A DNA stretch of 64,000 nt from Anolis sagrei (GCF_037176765.1 NC_090034.1:97177500-97241499), one strand, 5' to 3'; counted from the stretch's first letter, positions 42,656 through 52,865 are shown. Program-made: numbers and translations. The notes: a model not told the origin generated them from the letters alone.

Positions 42656-43438
42656 CCCATTACACATGATGGAAAAATGTTGTCCCTAATGTAAAATGTG
42701 TCATTATGTAATGTAAAATCCTGAACATGTCTAGTTCTGATCACATGGTCTGCAGCCCCGCCCACAACAAAGAGGATAGGTAAAATTGCAAACCAATACA
42801 TATATACAATACAGTAAGCAATTACACACATAACAAATAACTAGTGGAGGTTTCAGAAGGTGGCTATTTCCAACAGTCTGACTGTATCATCATACTCCTG
42901 GTACTGTTGTAGATCAGTAATGAAATTATATCTTTTTTTCCCTCAACTGGCATTATTCAGTCCTAACTTTTTCTTCTGACCAAGGCCTAGCTGGACTCCC
43001 GTTCACTTCACTCTATTTACTATACCAGCTACTAGACTCCTGCTACAACAACAACAACAACTACTACTACTATTATACTGCTTTATCTCTCCTGAAGGAG
43101 AGATATACAAATATGCAAAAATTAAAACATAATTAAATATAAACAGTATTAAGTTGCATCACAACAGGGTGTATGTGTAACACCCTGAAGTAATTATAGA
43201 CAACAGAATACTCATTTTGTAATACCTCTGCTCAGATGTTTATGTATTGATCAGTAGGTGGAAGGTGGGTGATCCACATCTAGTTTGATCCATTTGCAAT
43301 GATGTTATGAAATTAAATGGGATGTTTTGCTCTCAAAATAATGAGCACTTTGATTTTAAAAAACTGAAAATAATTGTTTACAAATAGTTTTGTAAATACT
43401 TCAAATAAACAGAGAATGGTGCTTTATATATCTAAGTT
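42656..43438. other. ACTMAP intron 5, AT-rich, nothing recognised
   Basis: Includes a short (CAA)n(CTA)n run at 43,048-43,072. No exon is supported. Confidence 0.35.
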
Positions 43439-43975
43439 GGGGACCCCGGTGGCCAGGCCTATAGCCAGGATTTTGATTTGGGCGGGGGGGGGGGCTGAGT
43501 TTGATTGGGGGGGTCAGGATCTACCCTAGCAAACCTTTTGTATCATTATCCCAATACTCCCATGCATAGGGGATATATTGAGCATGGTGATCAGATTATA
43601 TTAATAAACATAAGTTTAAATGATGTACCAGTAAGGCCTTCTTGTGGACCACCCTGAGAATTTCGGGGCGGGGGGGCTGAAGCCCCTCAATCCCCCCCCC
43701 CCCGGGCTACGGGCCTGTCGGTGGAACAATGGGTTAAACTCTTGTGCCGGCAGTATTGCTGACCGAAAAGTCGGCAGTTTGAATTTGGGGAGTGGGGTGA
43801 GCTTCCGTCTGTCAGCTCCAGCTTCCCATGCACTGACATGAAAGAAGCCTCCCACAAGGATGGTAAAACATCTGGGCATTCCCTGGGCAACGTCCTTGCA
43901 GATGGCCAATTCTCTCACACCAGCAGTGACTTGCAGTTTCTCAAGTTGCTCCTGACATAAAAAAAAAACCCTAAA
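43439..43975 (+). mobile_element. Sauria-type SINE split by a hAT-like element
   Basis: The SINE start GGGGACCCCGGTGGC (to 43,453) is separated from its body GGTGGAACAATGGGTTAAAC (from 43,718). Body and tail are GACATGAAAGAAGCCTCCCA, GCCAATTCTCTCACACCAGC and TTTCTCAAGTTGCTCCTGAC plus poly-A. Confidence 0.75.
43454..43717 (+). mobile_element. hAT-like MITE inside the SINE
   Basis: Ends CAGGCCTATAGCCAGG and GGGCTACGGGCCTG; G- and C-runs inside. Flanks CCGGTGGC and TCGGTGGA are a decayed 8-bp duplication. Confidence 0.7.
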
Positions 43976-44465
43976 AGTTTTAAGTCAAAGAAGTCTTCTC
44001 CAACACAGGCCAAAACATGAAATGATTTTGCAGACTGCCCTTGGTAGATCTTGTCCAAGATTGTACATTACTGAGCACAGTGTAATGGTTTCACTGGTTG
44101 AGCTACTCTATGGTTTTCATCTCACCACCCCTAGGTTCACTGTTTTATTGCAAGAAGCCCCTTTCTCCATAGTCATTGAATAATCAATTAAGAGTTCATA
44201 ACGAGAACCATATGTCCATAAGTACAGGCTGATGACATCACCCGCTGAGATCCACTGGGATGTTTGGGAGGTTTCATGAAGTCATCATTTCATACCTGGC
44301 TATGGGAACATAGCCAGATACTTCTCCAATCCTGCCTACTCTATACTAGCTATGGAGGGGAGGGTAGTGAGGCAAAAATGTAAGTCTGGAGTGGAGTTGG
44401 TCACTGCAGAAGGCGCAAGAATAACAACCTTTGCAATAAGTCAAAAAATCAATAATTCAGAGTGT
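43976..44465. other. No gene or repeat recognised
   Basis: Single-copy-looking part of ACTMAP intron 5. Confidence 0.35.
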
Positions 44466-44620
44466 GTGACATTGCAGAAATAATGTATTTTGCTGACCTT
44501 GGATAGCGATGAAGCCTCACCAAACTATTCCTCCTAGGATTGCAAAGCTCTAAGAAATGGCAGTTAAAGTGGTATCAAACTGCATTAATTCTGAAGTATG
44601 GATGTAGCCTATGACACAGG
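44466..44620. mobile_element. Half of the 4.3-kb-type MITE
   Basis: AAATGGCAGTTAAAGTGGTA and TCAAACTGCATTAATTCTGA, as at 4,330 and 5,630. Confidence 0.6.
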
Positions 44621-44779
44621 CATACTATGGACTTAATATTTCCATATGTGACTACCAGGATGCCAGCAGAGGCTTCTCAAGGGAGCTGTCCAAGGTCTCA
44701 GGTTTCAGTCTGGGAACTACTGCCCCCTTGTGGCTAATGTTTTGTGACCTGGAGGAATAATTTTATTTATGTTTATTTA

Positions 44780-45178
44780 TGGCTTGAATCACTGGGCTGT
44801 TGTGAGTGTATGGCTGTATGGCTATGTTCCAGAAGCATTCTCTCCTGACGTTCTACCCACATCTATGGCAGGCATCCTCAGAGGTTGTGACATTTGTTGG
44901 AAACTAGGCAAGTGGCGTTTATATATCTGTGGAATAATGTCCAGCGTGGGAGAAAGAACTCTTCCCTGTTTGAGGCAAGTGTGAATGTTGGAACTGATCA
45001 CCTTGATTAACACTGAATAGCTTTGCAGCTTCAAAGCTTGGTTGCTTCCTTCCTGGGGGAATCCTTTGTTGGGATTCCCTCAGGCAGGAAGCAACTACCA
45101 TGTCAGACTATACAGAGAAGCTATTGAAATCCACAAGTATGTGGACAATTTCGACAGGAAAAAACCATGCAAATGAAC
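44780..45178. mobile_element. Penelope-like terminal repeat remnant
   Basis: Minus-sense repeat (AGAAGCATTCTCTCCTGACG, GGAATAATGTCCAGCGTGGG) to about 45,075, then a plus-sense piece of the element body (GACTATACAGAGAAGCTATT, CACAAGTATGTGGACAATTT). Confidence 0.7.
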
Positions 45179-45299
45179 AAAATCTGACTGCCAGTATTAA
45201 AATACAGTGTTCCCTCGTTACTTTGCTGTTCACTTACCATGGACTCGCTGTTTCGCGGATATATATAGGTATATATATATATATACTAACCAGGGCCGA

Positions 45300-45366
45300 C
45301 TTTATAGAATCATAGAGTTGGAAGAGACCTTATGGGCCATCCAGTGCAACCCCCTGCCAAGGAGGA
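45300..45366 (-). mobile_element. CR1 3' tail fragment
   Basis: TAGAATCATAGAGTTGGAAG, then CATCCAGTGCAACCCCCTGC. Confidence 0.8.
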
Positions 45367-45386
45367 AAACGGTGTGTTGTTCTATA

Positions 45387-45689
45387 CTAGCCGTACCCTG
45401 CCATGCGTTGCTGTGGCCCAGTCTGTGTATATGTGTTTTGTGTGTATACATTTGTGTAAATGTGTATATGTGTTTATGCATATATATATATGTGGTTTTG
45501 CGCATGCATTATAATGTAATTTTTGTTTTTTGGCTTTTTAAGTTTCTTTTGCTGTGTTTTTCGGTGTTTTTATGAGTGATGGTCACTTGTTGGCCTGGTA
45601 TATTGGGTCCAAATTTGGTGTCAATCCGCCCAGTAGTTTTTGAGTTATGTTAATCACACAAACGAACATTACATTTTTATTTATATAGA
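45387..45689 (-). mobile_element. Helitron-like element
   Basis: CTAGCCGTACCCTGCCATGC to ATTTTTATTTATATAGA before T; on the minus strand TCTATATAAATA...CTAG. Interior GGTGTCAATCCGCCCAGTAG. Confidence 0.6.
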
Positions 45690-45918
45690 TAATACAAAAG
45701 GGACGTTGATCCAAACCCCAAGCAGATGCTGAGGGTCCTCTGTACATCCTTTTGCCATATAGGAACACACAGCTAAAACGCTGCTGAGAAATGGCTTCCA
45801 AACCTCTGGTGAAAGATAGCCCACCACAGACTCATTGCTGGGGAACACATGGAATGGTCAGGTCTGGAGACATGTCCACTAGTCCTCTCTGAGGGTCATA
45901 GCCAAGAGCACAACATAC

Positions 45919-45989
45919 CTGAAGCGATGGCCCAGTGAGCCTTGTAGCCGCCCCGGAAGCAGGGTTCATGGTTGGAGTCTTCATCATAG
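45919..45989 (-). CDS. ACTMAP: Actin maturation protease, exon 5
   Basis: Reads (P)YDEDSNHEPCFRGGYKAHWA then IAS(G). The K-A-H-W-A motif holds the histidine that pairs with the catalytic cysteine in this C39-like peptidase group. Acceptor ACTCAG, donor TCAG|GTATGT on the minus strand. 71 bp: one base, 23 codons, one base. The human equivalent reads YDEDFNHEPC...KGHKAHWAVSAG, so residue order and spacing agree. Confidence 0.96.
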
Positions 45990-46277
45990 CTGAGTCATAT
46001 GTTAAGGTCAGGTGTGAATGGAAAGGGAGGAATTGTAACCTTTGGCATATTTTACCCCTTGGGAAAAGCTGTTCTTCCATGTCAAGGAGAGGAACCCTGG
46101 AAGGAGGGCTACAGAGTCAATGTGCCAAAGTTCTGGCAACAACTCCTCTGATTCCAATGCCTCCATTGTGAAATGCATTTTAATTAGGAACAACAAATAT
46201 ATTGCAGTGAAATAGGAACAATAAATTTATTGCACAAGACATCATCATCGCTGCTATGTGAATCATCAGGCAACTTA

Positions 46278-46434
46278 AGGCCCCTTCTACACTGCCATTT
46301 AAAATCCAGATTATCTTCTTTGAACTGGATTATAAGGCAGTGTAGACTCAGATAATCAAGTTCAAATCTGATCATCTCTTTATCTGATTTGATAATCTGG
46401 ATTATATGGCAGGGTAGAAGGGGCCCTACATTGA
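46278..46434. mobile_element. Palindromic MITE (TACACTG family)
   Basis: AAGGCCCCTTCTACACTGCC and its complement GGCAGGGTAGAAGGGGCC; AATCCAGATTATCTTCTTTG inside. Confidence 0.85.
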
Positions 46435-46594
46435 TAGAACCTAAATATACTTCCATTTCATTAAAATTGCTCAGCAAGACAACTTCCCAAAATTTCTATC
46501 CAGGTAAATGCACAACGAGGCATTTAATGAATGTTAAAAAGCTAAATATAAAAGAATATATTTAACTTATTTGTTGTAGTAGTGGTATGCTTTC

Positions 46595-47384
46595 TAGGCC
46601 TGGGTGGTTTCGTTCGTTAATTTTGTAATTCGTTAAATATTCGTTAATTTTAGCAATTACAAAACGATTACAAAACTTATTTTTAAACCCGGAAGTGTTT
46701 TTAAATATCGAAACGGCATGCGCCAAAATTTTTTGTATTTCCGTCCATTTCGGAAATACGTAAGATGGCTTGGCTAGATGCTTGCTGGGAGCTCTCCTCT
46801 CTCTCCTCTCCTTAGCCAGTCAGAGGCAGAGCCTGAAAGAGGAGGAGGAGGAGGAGGAGGAGAGGGCGGGGAAGGCGCCGGCTGAGCAAGCGAGCGAGAG
46901 GGCGAGCGACCCTCAGCGGGAAGGCGGCCCGTCCCTCCTTCCTCACCTTTGCGGTGGGTGTGCTTCGTTCTCCCAATTCCTTAGCGGAGGGCTGTGCTTC
47001 GTTCTCCCAATTCCTTAGCGGAGGGCTGGGCTAGATGGCCTTTGGGGAGCCCTTCTCCCAATTTCGCATTGCTTCGGAGGAGCCGGGCCCGACTCGGCGG
47101 CAGCGCTTGAGGGCCCGCCAGAGTGAGTGCCTGCCTTCCCTCCTTAATAATAATTTCTCCTCCCTATTCTACTAAATTAATAATTAAATTTAAAAAGTAT
47201 TGAAAAAATATTGAAAAAAAAGGGCGCCATCTTTACAAAATGTTTTGTAAATATTAACGAAATTTCGTAAATACCGAACTTTTTTAAGGGAAAATTTTGT
47301 AATTATTTTAAATATCGAAACAAAAAAAACCCCCAAATACAAATCGATTTTAGAAACAAATTTTTGCGTTGTTACCCAGGCCTA
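46595..47384 (+). mobile_element. hAT element with a CpG-rich core
   Basis: Ends TAGGCCTGGGT and ACCCAGGCCTA, flanked by the 8-bp duplication ATGCTTTC at 46,587-46,594 and 47,385-47,392. AT-rich subterminal arms (TTCGTTAATTTTGTAATTCG; AACGAAATTTCGTAAATACC) enclose about 380 bp of GC-rich sequence at 46,760-47,140, with a (GAG)n run, GGCGGGGAAGGCGCCGGCTG and a roughly 36-bp direct repeat (GTGCTTCGTTCTCCCAATTC). The 82-codon frame at 46,770 crosses this core and shows no protein family. Confidence 0.85.
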
Positions 47385-47469
47385 ATGCTTTCATGTTATT
47401 TCCAACAAAGGCAACCCTATCATGGGGTTTCTAAGACCAAAAGAGTGGGTGTTACCCAAGTTTTCCATT

Positions 47470-47545
47470 GCTAAGCGGCGAAGCAAACCTTGATCTCTAG
47501 AGTCGTAGTTCAGTGTTCAAACCACTATGCCTTGCTGGCCCTACC
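47470..47545 (-). mobile_element. MIR-like SINE tRNA-part fragment
   Basis: GTCGTAGTTCAGTGTTCAAA then CCACTATGCCTTGCTGGCC, a reversed B-box and A-box arrangement. Confidence 0.4.
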
Positions 47546-47616
47546 TTATCATATACGTGATAATCTTGTAAGTTTGCCCATGCCTGATATGCAACAGCAT
47601 AGTGTCCAAATAATAG

Positions 47617-47657
47617 TTATTATTATTATTATTATTATTAATAATAATAATAATAAA
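47617..47657. repeat. (ATT)n(AAT)n microsatellite
   Basis: ATT units followed by AAT units. Confidence 0.9.
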
Positions 47658-47669
47658 AATAATTGTTCA

Positions 47670-48125
47670 GATGATTCATTGGAACTTGTGCCACAAATAC
47701 CATCTACCTGCGACAAAGAACTGGTGGGATCACAAGCCAGAAAAAGTTACAGAGAATGAACACGTTAAGCTACGTCCGAATTCAGACAAACAAAGTTTTG
47801 GAGCACTATACCCCTGACCTCACAATCGTGCTAAAAAACAAAGTATGGATTGTTGATGTTGCAATCCCAGGTGACAGCAGGATTGAAGAGAAACAACTGG
47901 AAAAGCTGACACAATATGAGGATTTAAAGATCGAACTGCAAAGATTCTGGCACAAACGAGTAAAGGTGGTCCCAGTGGTGACTGGCACTCTGGGTGCAGT
48001 GCCTAAAGACCTTGGCCTGCACTTAAACACAATTGGCACTGATAAGATTACCATCTGCCAGCTGCAAAAGGCCACCTTACTGGGATCTGCACACATTACT
48101 CCCCGATACATCACACAATCCTAGA
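47670..48125 (+). mobile_element. R4-like LINE: restriction-like endonuclease end
   Basis: The plus frame at 47,756-48,124 reads LEHYTPDLTIVLKNKVWIVD, VAIPGDSRIEEKQLEKLTQY, then VVPVVTGTLGAVPKDLGLHL and TICQLQKATLLGSAH. The P-D-x12-D spacing (TPDLTIVLKNKVWIVDVA) is the signature of the restriction-like endonuclease found C-terminal to the reverse transcriptase in R2/R4/Dong-type LINEs. 5'-truncated. Minus-strand relatives lie at 1, 38,590 and 38,930. Confidence 0.75.
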
Positions 48126-48203
48126 CACTTGGGAAGTGTCCGACATGTGATCCAATTCAACAGCCAGCAAAGTGTCTTCTATGAACTCATCTTGTTTTGT
48201 TTC

Positions 48204-48205
<2 letters not shown>

Positions 48206-48241
<36 letters not shown>
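48206..48241. repeat. (AAT)n microsatellite
   Basis: About twelve AAT units. Confidence 0.9.
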
Positions 48242-48243
48242 GT

Positions 48244-48470
48244 GTTGCTGTGTGTTTTCCAGGCTGTATGGCCATGTTCCAGAAGCCTTCTCTCCTGACG
48301 TTTCACCCACATCTATGACAGGCATCCCCAGAGGTTTTGAGGTCTTACAACCTCTGAGGATGCCTGCCATAGATGTGGGTGACACGCCAGGAGAGAATGC
48401 TTCTGGAACATAGCCATGCAGCCTGGAAAACTCACAGCAACTCACAGAAACTCAACAACACATAATGATA
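48244..48470. mobile_element. Penelope-like terminal repeat, palindromic
   Basis: GCTGTGTGTTTTCCAGGCTG to its complement CAGCCTGGAAAACTCACAGC, turning near 48,346 (GGTTTTGAGGTCTTACAACC). Confidence 0.85.
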
Positions 48471-48700
48471 ATACTTATTTATAACCTGCCCCATCTCCCC
48501 AAGAGGACTTGTGGCTGTTTCCAACAAACATGACAAATAACATTCAATGCCAAAACGGACAAACAATAAATCAAATCAAAACAATAAATAAATAAACTCA
48601 ATATAAACTTTTAAAACTCACCAATAATAATAGAAGATTAAATATAAATAAACATAATATGACATATAATAAGTTTGTACTTTGAAGTTGGAGTCAGACT
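48471..48700 (-). mobile_element. LINE/SINE tail fragment
   Basis: ACTTATTTATAACCTGCCCC, ATCTCCCCAAGAGGACTTGT and CAATAAATAAATAAACTCAA, minus-strand tail of the local LINE-mobilised elements. Confidence 0.45.
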
Positions 48701-48703
48701 AAG

Positions 48704-49327
48704 TACTGTATATACTCTAGTATAAGCCTAGTTTTTCAGCTCTTTTTTTAGGCTGAAAAAGTCCCCCCTCAGCTTATATTCGAGTCAAGGTTATTTATTA
48801 TTTTACTCTGTTATTATTATTATTTGTAATACATTTATACTTTTACTCTATTAGTATTATTACATTTATTATTTTACTTTATTATTGTTATGACATTATT
48901 GTTATGACATTTATTATTTACATGTATTATTTTACTCTTATTACTACATTCCCATTATTTTAATCAATAATAATAATAAATGTAATAATTTATTTTTATT
49001 AATAAATTATTACATTTATTATCTTATTCTCTTTATTATTATTGCAAGGATACATAAGCACATTTACATTGAAGAAGTTGAAAATAATTGTTTTATCAGA
49101 GTTGGACAGTTATCTTAAATTACAGTTCAAAATATTCAAAAACATTGGACCTACTGATGCCTCAATTAATGTCATTTTATTGGTATCTATTTTCATTTTG
49201 AAATTGAAATGGGTGCATTTCCCACCCTCAGCTTATACTTGAGTCAATACGTTTTCCCAGTTTTTTGGGGTAAAATAAGATACCTCGGCTTATATTCGGG
49301 TTGGCTTATACTTAAGTATATACGGTA
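48704..49327. mobile_element. MITE with TACTGTATATACT ends
   Basis: TACTGTATATACTCTAGTAT and AGCC at the left mirror GGCTTATACTTAAGTATATACGGTA at the right. CAGCTTATATTCGAGTCAAG and its partner lie inside. The centre is AT-rich (ATT) repeats. Confidence 0.75.
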
Positions 49328-49357
49328 CATTTCTACCAACACTGAATCCACTCAGAC

Positions 49358-49532
49358 TGAGGAGCCTTCCACACAGCCCTATATCCCAGAATATCAAGAC
49401 AGAAAATCCCACAATATCTCCTTTGAATTGGGTTATCTGAGTCCACACTGCCATATATTCCAGTTCAAAGCAGATATTGTGGGATCTTCTGCCTTGATAT
49501 TCTGGGATACAGGGCTGTGTGGAAAGGCCCTG
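49358..49532. mobile_element. Palindromic MITE (CACACAGCCC family)
   Basis: GAGCCTTCCACACAGCCCTA and its complement GGGCTGTGTGGAAAGGCCC; AAATCCCACAATATCTCCTT inside. Confidence 0.85.
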
Positions 49533-49673
49533 AGAGCTTCTGACTCCATGACTTTGGTTTGAGAGCCTTGCTTGGAAAAAGCAAGCCAAACTTCTTTCTT
49601 GCCCCTCAACTCCACAGGAACATAAACAAATCACTTCCCTAATATCCTGTTTTCTATCAGGTTCCAAGGATAC

Positions 49674-49803
49674 GGGATCAGCACAGGGAAGCCAGCGCTC
49701 AGATGTCGAAGGATCCTTTTGCGGTTGTCTCCCTCCAACCCTCCTGACAGCAGCTCCGTTTGGCAAGGAAACACCTCCAGAGCCAATTTGGCCATGTCAG
49801 CCG
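49674..49803 (-). CDS. ACTMAP: Actin maturation protease, exon 4
   Basis: Reads (A)ADMAKLALEVFPCQTELLSG, GLEGDNRKRILRHLSAGFPV then LIP. The ADM..LA.EV..CQ..LLSGGL.G.NR...L.HL..G.P.LIP pattern matches mammalian ACTMAP. Acceptor GGTTCAG, donor ATCCC|GTATCC on the minus strand. The length, 130 bp, is two bases, 42 codons and two bases, which fits exons 3 and 5. Confidence 0.95.
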
Positions 49804-49898
49804 CTGAACCAGGAAGAGGACACAGAGAAAGGTGATACGAAAGTGATGAAATAAATGTCCTAAAAACAATTTCTTATTTATTCCTATTTATTCTCAGT

Positions 49899-50082
49899 GA
49901 GCTCCCTCTATTAGCTCCCGCTCCTCATGCAGGGACATGAGAGAAGTCTCCCACAAGGATAGTAACACATCAAAACATCCGGGCGTCCCCTGGGAAACGT
50001 CCTTGCAGACGGCCAATTCTCTCACACCAGAAGCGACTTGCAGTTTCTCAAGTCGCTCCTGACATGACAAAAAAATGTTACA
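49899..50082 (+). mobile_element. Sauria-type SINE, 3' part
   Basis: GTGAGCTCCCTCTATTAGCT, GACATGAGAGAAGTCTCCCA, GGCCAATTCTCTCACACCAG and CAGTTTCTCAAGTCGCTCCT; poly-A tail. Confidence 0.85.
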
Positions 50083-50289
50083 TTAAAACAGAATAAAAAA
50101 TCAAATGCCCCTTATACCCAGAGCATGAAAAGCTTCCTTGCCAACACGAGAGAAGAAAAGGGATCAGTCAAAATGGAATTCTAGAGAGTGGGAAGCTACT
50201 GAAAGGGTTGTGCCTTGTTTCCTTACCAAAGAAGCTTGCAATGGGGCCAGAACCTGGACAAAGCCCATCCTTATAGAGCTTAAGATTCT

Positions 50290-51138
50290 GGCAGGAGAAA
50301 TTTCATCAAATGTTGTTCTGGAGGCCGTTGTAATGGTCTGGATGAGGGCAAACAAACTGAGGTTGAATCCAGACAAGACAGAGGTCCTCACAAGGCCGAA
50401 CAGGGTATGGGGTTACAGCGTGTGCTAGATGGGGTTATAGTCCTCTTGAAGGCACAGGTTCACAGATTGGGAGTCCTTCTGGACTCTTTGCTGAGCCTGG
50501 AATCCCAGGTTGTGATGGTGGCCAGGGGAGCTTTCACACAATTAAAACTTGTGCTCCATATCTTGGGAAGCCAGACTTGGCTATGGTGGTCCATGCTTTC
50601 ATTATATCTAGGGTAGACTACTTCAACACTGTCTACGTGGGGTTGCCTTTGAAGACTGTTTGGAAACTTCAAATAGTCCAACAAGAGGCAGCCAGGTTAA
50701 TAACTGGAGCGGCATACAGGGAACATACAACTCCCATGTTATGCCAGCTCCACTGGCTGCCAGTTTGCTACGGGGCACAATACGGGGCCTATAAAGCCCT
50801 AAACAGCCCCGGCCCAATTTACCCATCCGAACGCATCTCCTCCTATGAACCATCGCAGAGATTAAGATCCTCCGATTGTCACAGGCGCAATTGGCGGGGA
50901 TGAGAGACAGAGCCTTCTCAGTGATTGCCCCCCAGCTATGGAATTCCCTTCCTGATGAGATTAGATCGGCTCCCTGCCTCCTGTCCTTCAGAAGGATGGT
51001 AAAAACTTGGCTGTGGGACAGCTTTTGTGACAGTGCAATAAAGCAGCAATAGGAAACCTTGGCCAGCCAATTAGATTTGATGTGGATGATTGAGACAGTT
51101 TTAAACAGTGTATTTTAATGTTTATGTATGCATATAAT
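50290..51138 (+). mobile_element. L2-like LINE ORF2 C-terminal part
   Basis: Frames read NKLRLNPDKTEVL, HRLGVLLDSLLSLESQV, FIISRVDYFNTVYVGLPLKT, VWKLQIVQQEAARLITGAAY and HTTPMLCQLHWLPVCYGAQY. LNPDKTEVL, DY.N.LY.GLP and LHWLPV are hallmarks of L2/Jockey-group reverse-transcriptase ends. Several frame changes show it is decayed. It lies in ACTMAP intron 3. Confidence 0.85.
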
Positions 51139-51141
51139 TTA

Positions 51142-51453
51142 CTAGCTGTCCCCTGCCATGCGCTGCTGTGACCCAGTCTGTGTGTATGTGCTTTGTGTGT
51201 GTATATGTGTAAGTATATGTGTGTGTATATGTGTGTTTGCATGCGTGTGTATATATTTATGTGTGTTTGTGTGGGGTTTTGCATATATGTTGTAATAGTT
51301 GTTGTTTTTTTTGCTTTTAAAGAACCTTCTGCAGTGTTTGTCATTTTTTTATGAGTGATGATCACTTGTTGGCCTGATACGCATATTGTGTCCAAATTTG
51401 GTGTCAATTCGTGTTCATCCCACAAATGAACATTACATTTTTATTTATATAGA
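51142..51453 (-). mobile_element. Helitron-like element, first of an abutting pair
   Basis: CTAGCTGTCCCCTGCCATGC to TTTTTATTTATATAGA; next base starts the second copy. Confidence 0.65.
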
Positions 51454-51740
51454 CTAGTCTTCCCCTGCCACGCGTTGCTGTGTATATGTGTTTTGTGTGT
51501 GTATATATTTGTGTATATGTGTATATATGTGTGTTTGTGTATATATATCTGGTTTTGCACATGCGTTGTAATGTATTTTTTTTATTTTTTGCCTTTTTAA
51601 GTCTCTTCTGCTGTGTTTATCAGTGTTTTATGAGTATTGGTCACTTGTTGGTATTGTGTTCAAATTTGGTGTCAATTTGTCCAGTGGTTCTTGAGTTATG
51701 TTAATCCCACAAACGAAGATTACATTTTTATTTATATAGA
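51454..51740 (-). mobile_element. Helitron-like element, second of an abutting pair
   Basis: CTAGTCTTCCCCTGCCACGC to TTTTTATTTATATAGA before T. Interior GGTGTCAATTTGTCCAGTGG. No base separates it from the first copy. Confidence 0.65.
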
Positions 51741-51749
51741 TTCAAGTCT

Positions 51750-51852
51750 GGGCATTGAATTTTTGTCTTTTGTATGTTGTGCTCTGCCCTGAGTCCCCTT
51801 TGGGGTGAGAAGGGCGGAATATAAATGTTTCAAATAAATAAATAAACAAACA
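51750..51852 (+). mobile_element. LINE/SINE tail
   Basis: TGCTCTGCCCTGAGTCCCCT, GGGCGGAATATAAATGTTTC, then AAATAAATAAATAAAC. Confidence 0.65.
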
Positions 51853-51918
51853 AGACCACCATCTGGGCATGTCTGCAGGATGAATGATTAGATTGACTGC
51901 CTCTCCACAATTACAAAC

Positions 51919-52043
51919 CTGAGAACATTTCTCCCTGGGCCGTGTAGCCTCTTTCCAAAGCCACCTGCACAATTCTCTCCAAAGAAACTGGTCTGGGCAG
52001 AGAAAGCAAGGCACCAGCCATCCATAGGGCGACCAGACCACAC
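51919..52043 (-). CDS. ACTMAP: Actin maturation protease, exon 3 (catalytic cysteine)
   Basis: Reads CGLVALWMAGALLSLPRPVS, LERIVQVALERGYTAQGEMF then S. The first codon after the splice junction is the Cys of the GPQ-C-GLVALWMAG motif, the nucleophile of this cysteine protease. ACTMAP removes the N-terminal acetylated Met or Cys of actin, the step that exposes the mature actin N-terminus. Acceptor CTCCTGCAG, donor CTCAG|GTTTGT on the minus strand. 125 bp: one base completing the Gln codon of exon 2, 41 codons, one base. ERGYTAQGEMFS is identical to my recollection of the human protein. Confidence 0.97.
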
Positions 52044-52159
52044 CTGCAGGAGGAAAGCGGAAACCAGAGAGCGGCGCTGAAGGTGAGTCATTTGCAGAAT
52101 TCAAAACTATTCCCCACACATTTCTAACTTTAAAGTAAAGATGAAAATTCAATACTCAC

Positions 52160-52222
52160 TGGGGGCCCTCCTGGATTAAGGAAGGCACAGGATTGTTGAA
52201 AAGAAGCCACTTTAAATGCTCA
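52160..52222 (-). CDS. ACTMAP: Actin maturation protease, exon 2
   Basis: Reads (S)EHLKWLLFNNPVPSLIQEGP and the first two bases of a Gln codon. The human match is LRWILFCADLPSLIQEGPQ. Acceptor CTTCAG, donor CCA|GTGAGT on the minus strand; 63 bp. It supplies the lead-in to the catalytic cysteine. Confidence 0.93.
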
Positions 52223-52489
52223 CTGAAGCTGGAAGATAAGGAGAGAGAGAGAAAACAACATTAGTGGCACTTTACTTCCTTCCCCTGCGTAATTAATAAA
52301 GCTCTCATCTCCAAACTCTTAGGAGGAATGACTCAGGAAACTATCTCAGCTGCCTCTGGAGTGGTGAGAAAAGGCAGGTAGATGGAAATGGAAGACCCAA
52401 AGGGGAAAAAGAATACATTGAAAACCAAACACATTCTAGGGGAAGATAACACTTCTGTAATTAACATATATTCTCTGACCCTCCTATAA

Positions 52490-52865
52490 TCATAGAGTTG
52501 GAAGAGACCTCATGGGCCATCCAGTCCAACCCCCTGCCAAGAAGCAGGAATATTGCATTCAAATCACCCCTGACAGATGGCCATCCAGCCTCTGTTTAAA
52601 AGCTTCCAAAGAAGGAGCCTCCACCACACTCCGGGGCAGAGAGTTCCACTGCTGAACAGCTCTCACAGTCAGAAAGTTCTTCCTAATGTTCAGATGGAAT
52701 CTCCTCTCTTGTAGTTTGAAGCCATTGTTCCGCGTCCTAGTCTCCAAGGCACCAGAAAACAAGCTTGCTGCCTCCTCCCTATGACGTCTTCTCTTCTTCA
52801 GGCTAAACATGCCCAGCTCTTTAAGCCGCTCCTCATAGGGCTTGTTCTCCAGACCCTTGATCATT
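52490..52865 (-). mobile_element. CR1 LINE 3' end
   Basis: The minus frame 52,559-52,864 reads MIKGLENKPYEERLKELGMF, NNGFKLQERRFHLNIRKNFL and VQQWNSLPRSVVEAPSLEAF. The 3' tail ATAATCATAGAGTTGGAAGA is at the left. In ACTMAP intron 1. Confidence 0.88.

Noticed and set aside
46770-47018. 82-codon frame with a Glu run
   Set aside because: It lies in the GC-rich core of a hAT element; the Glu run is a GAG microsatellite and no family is seen.
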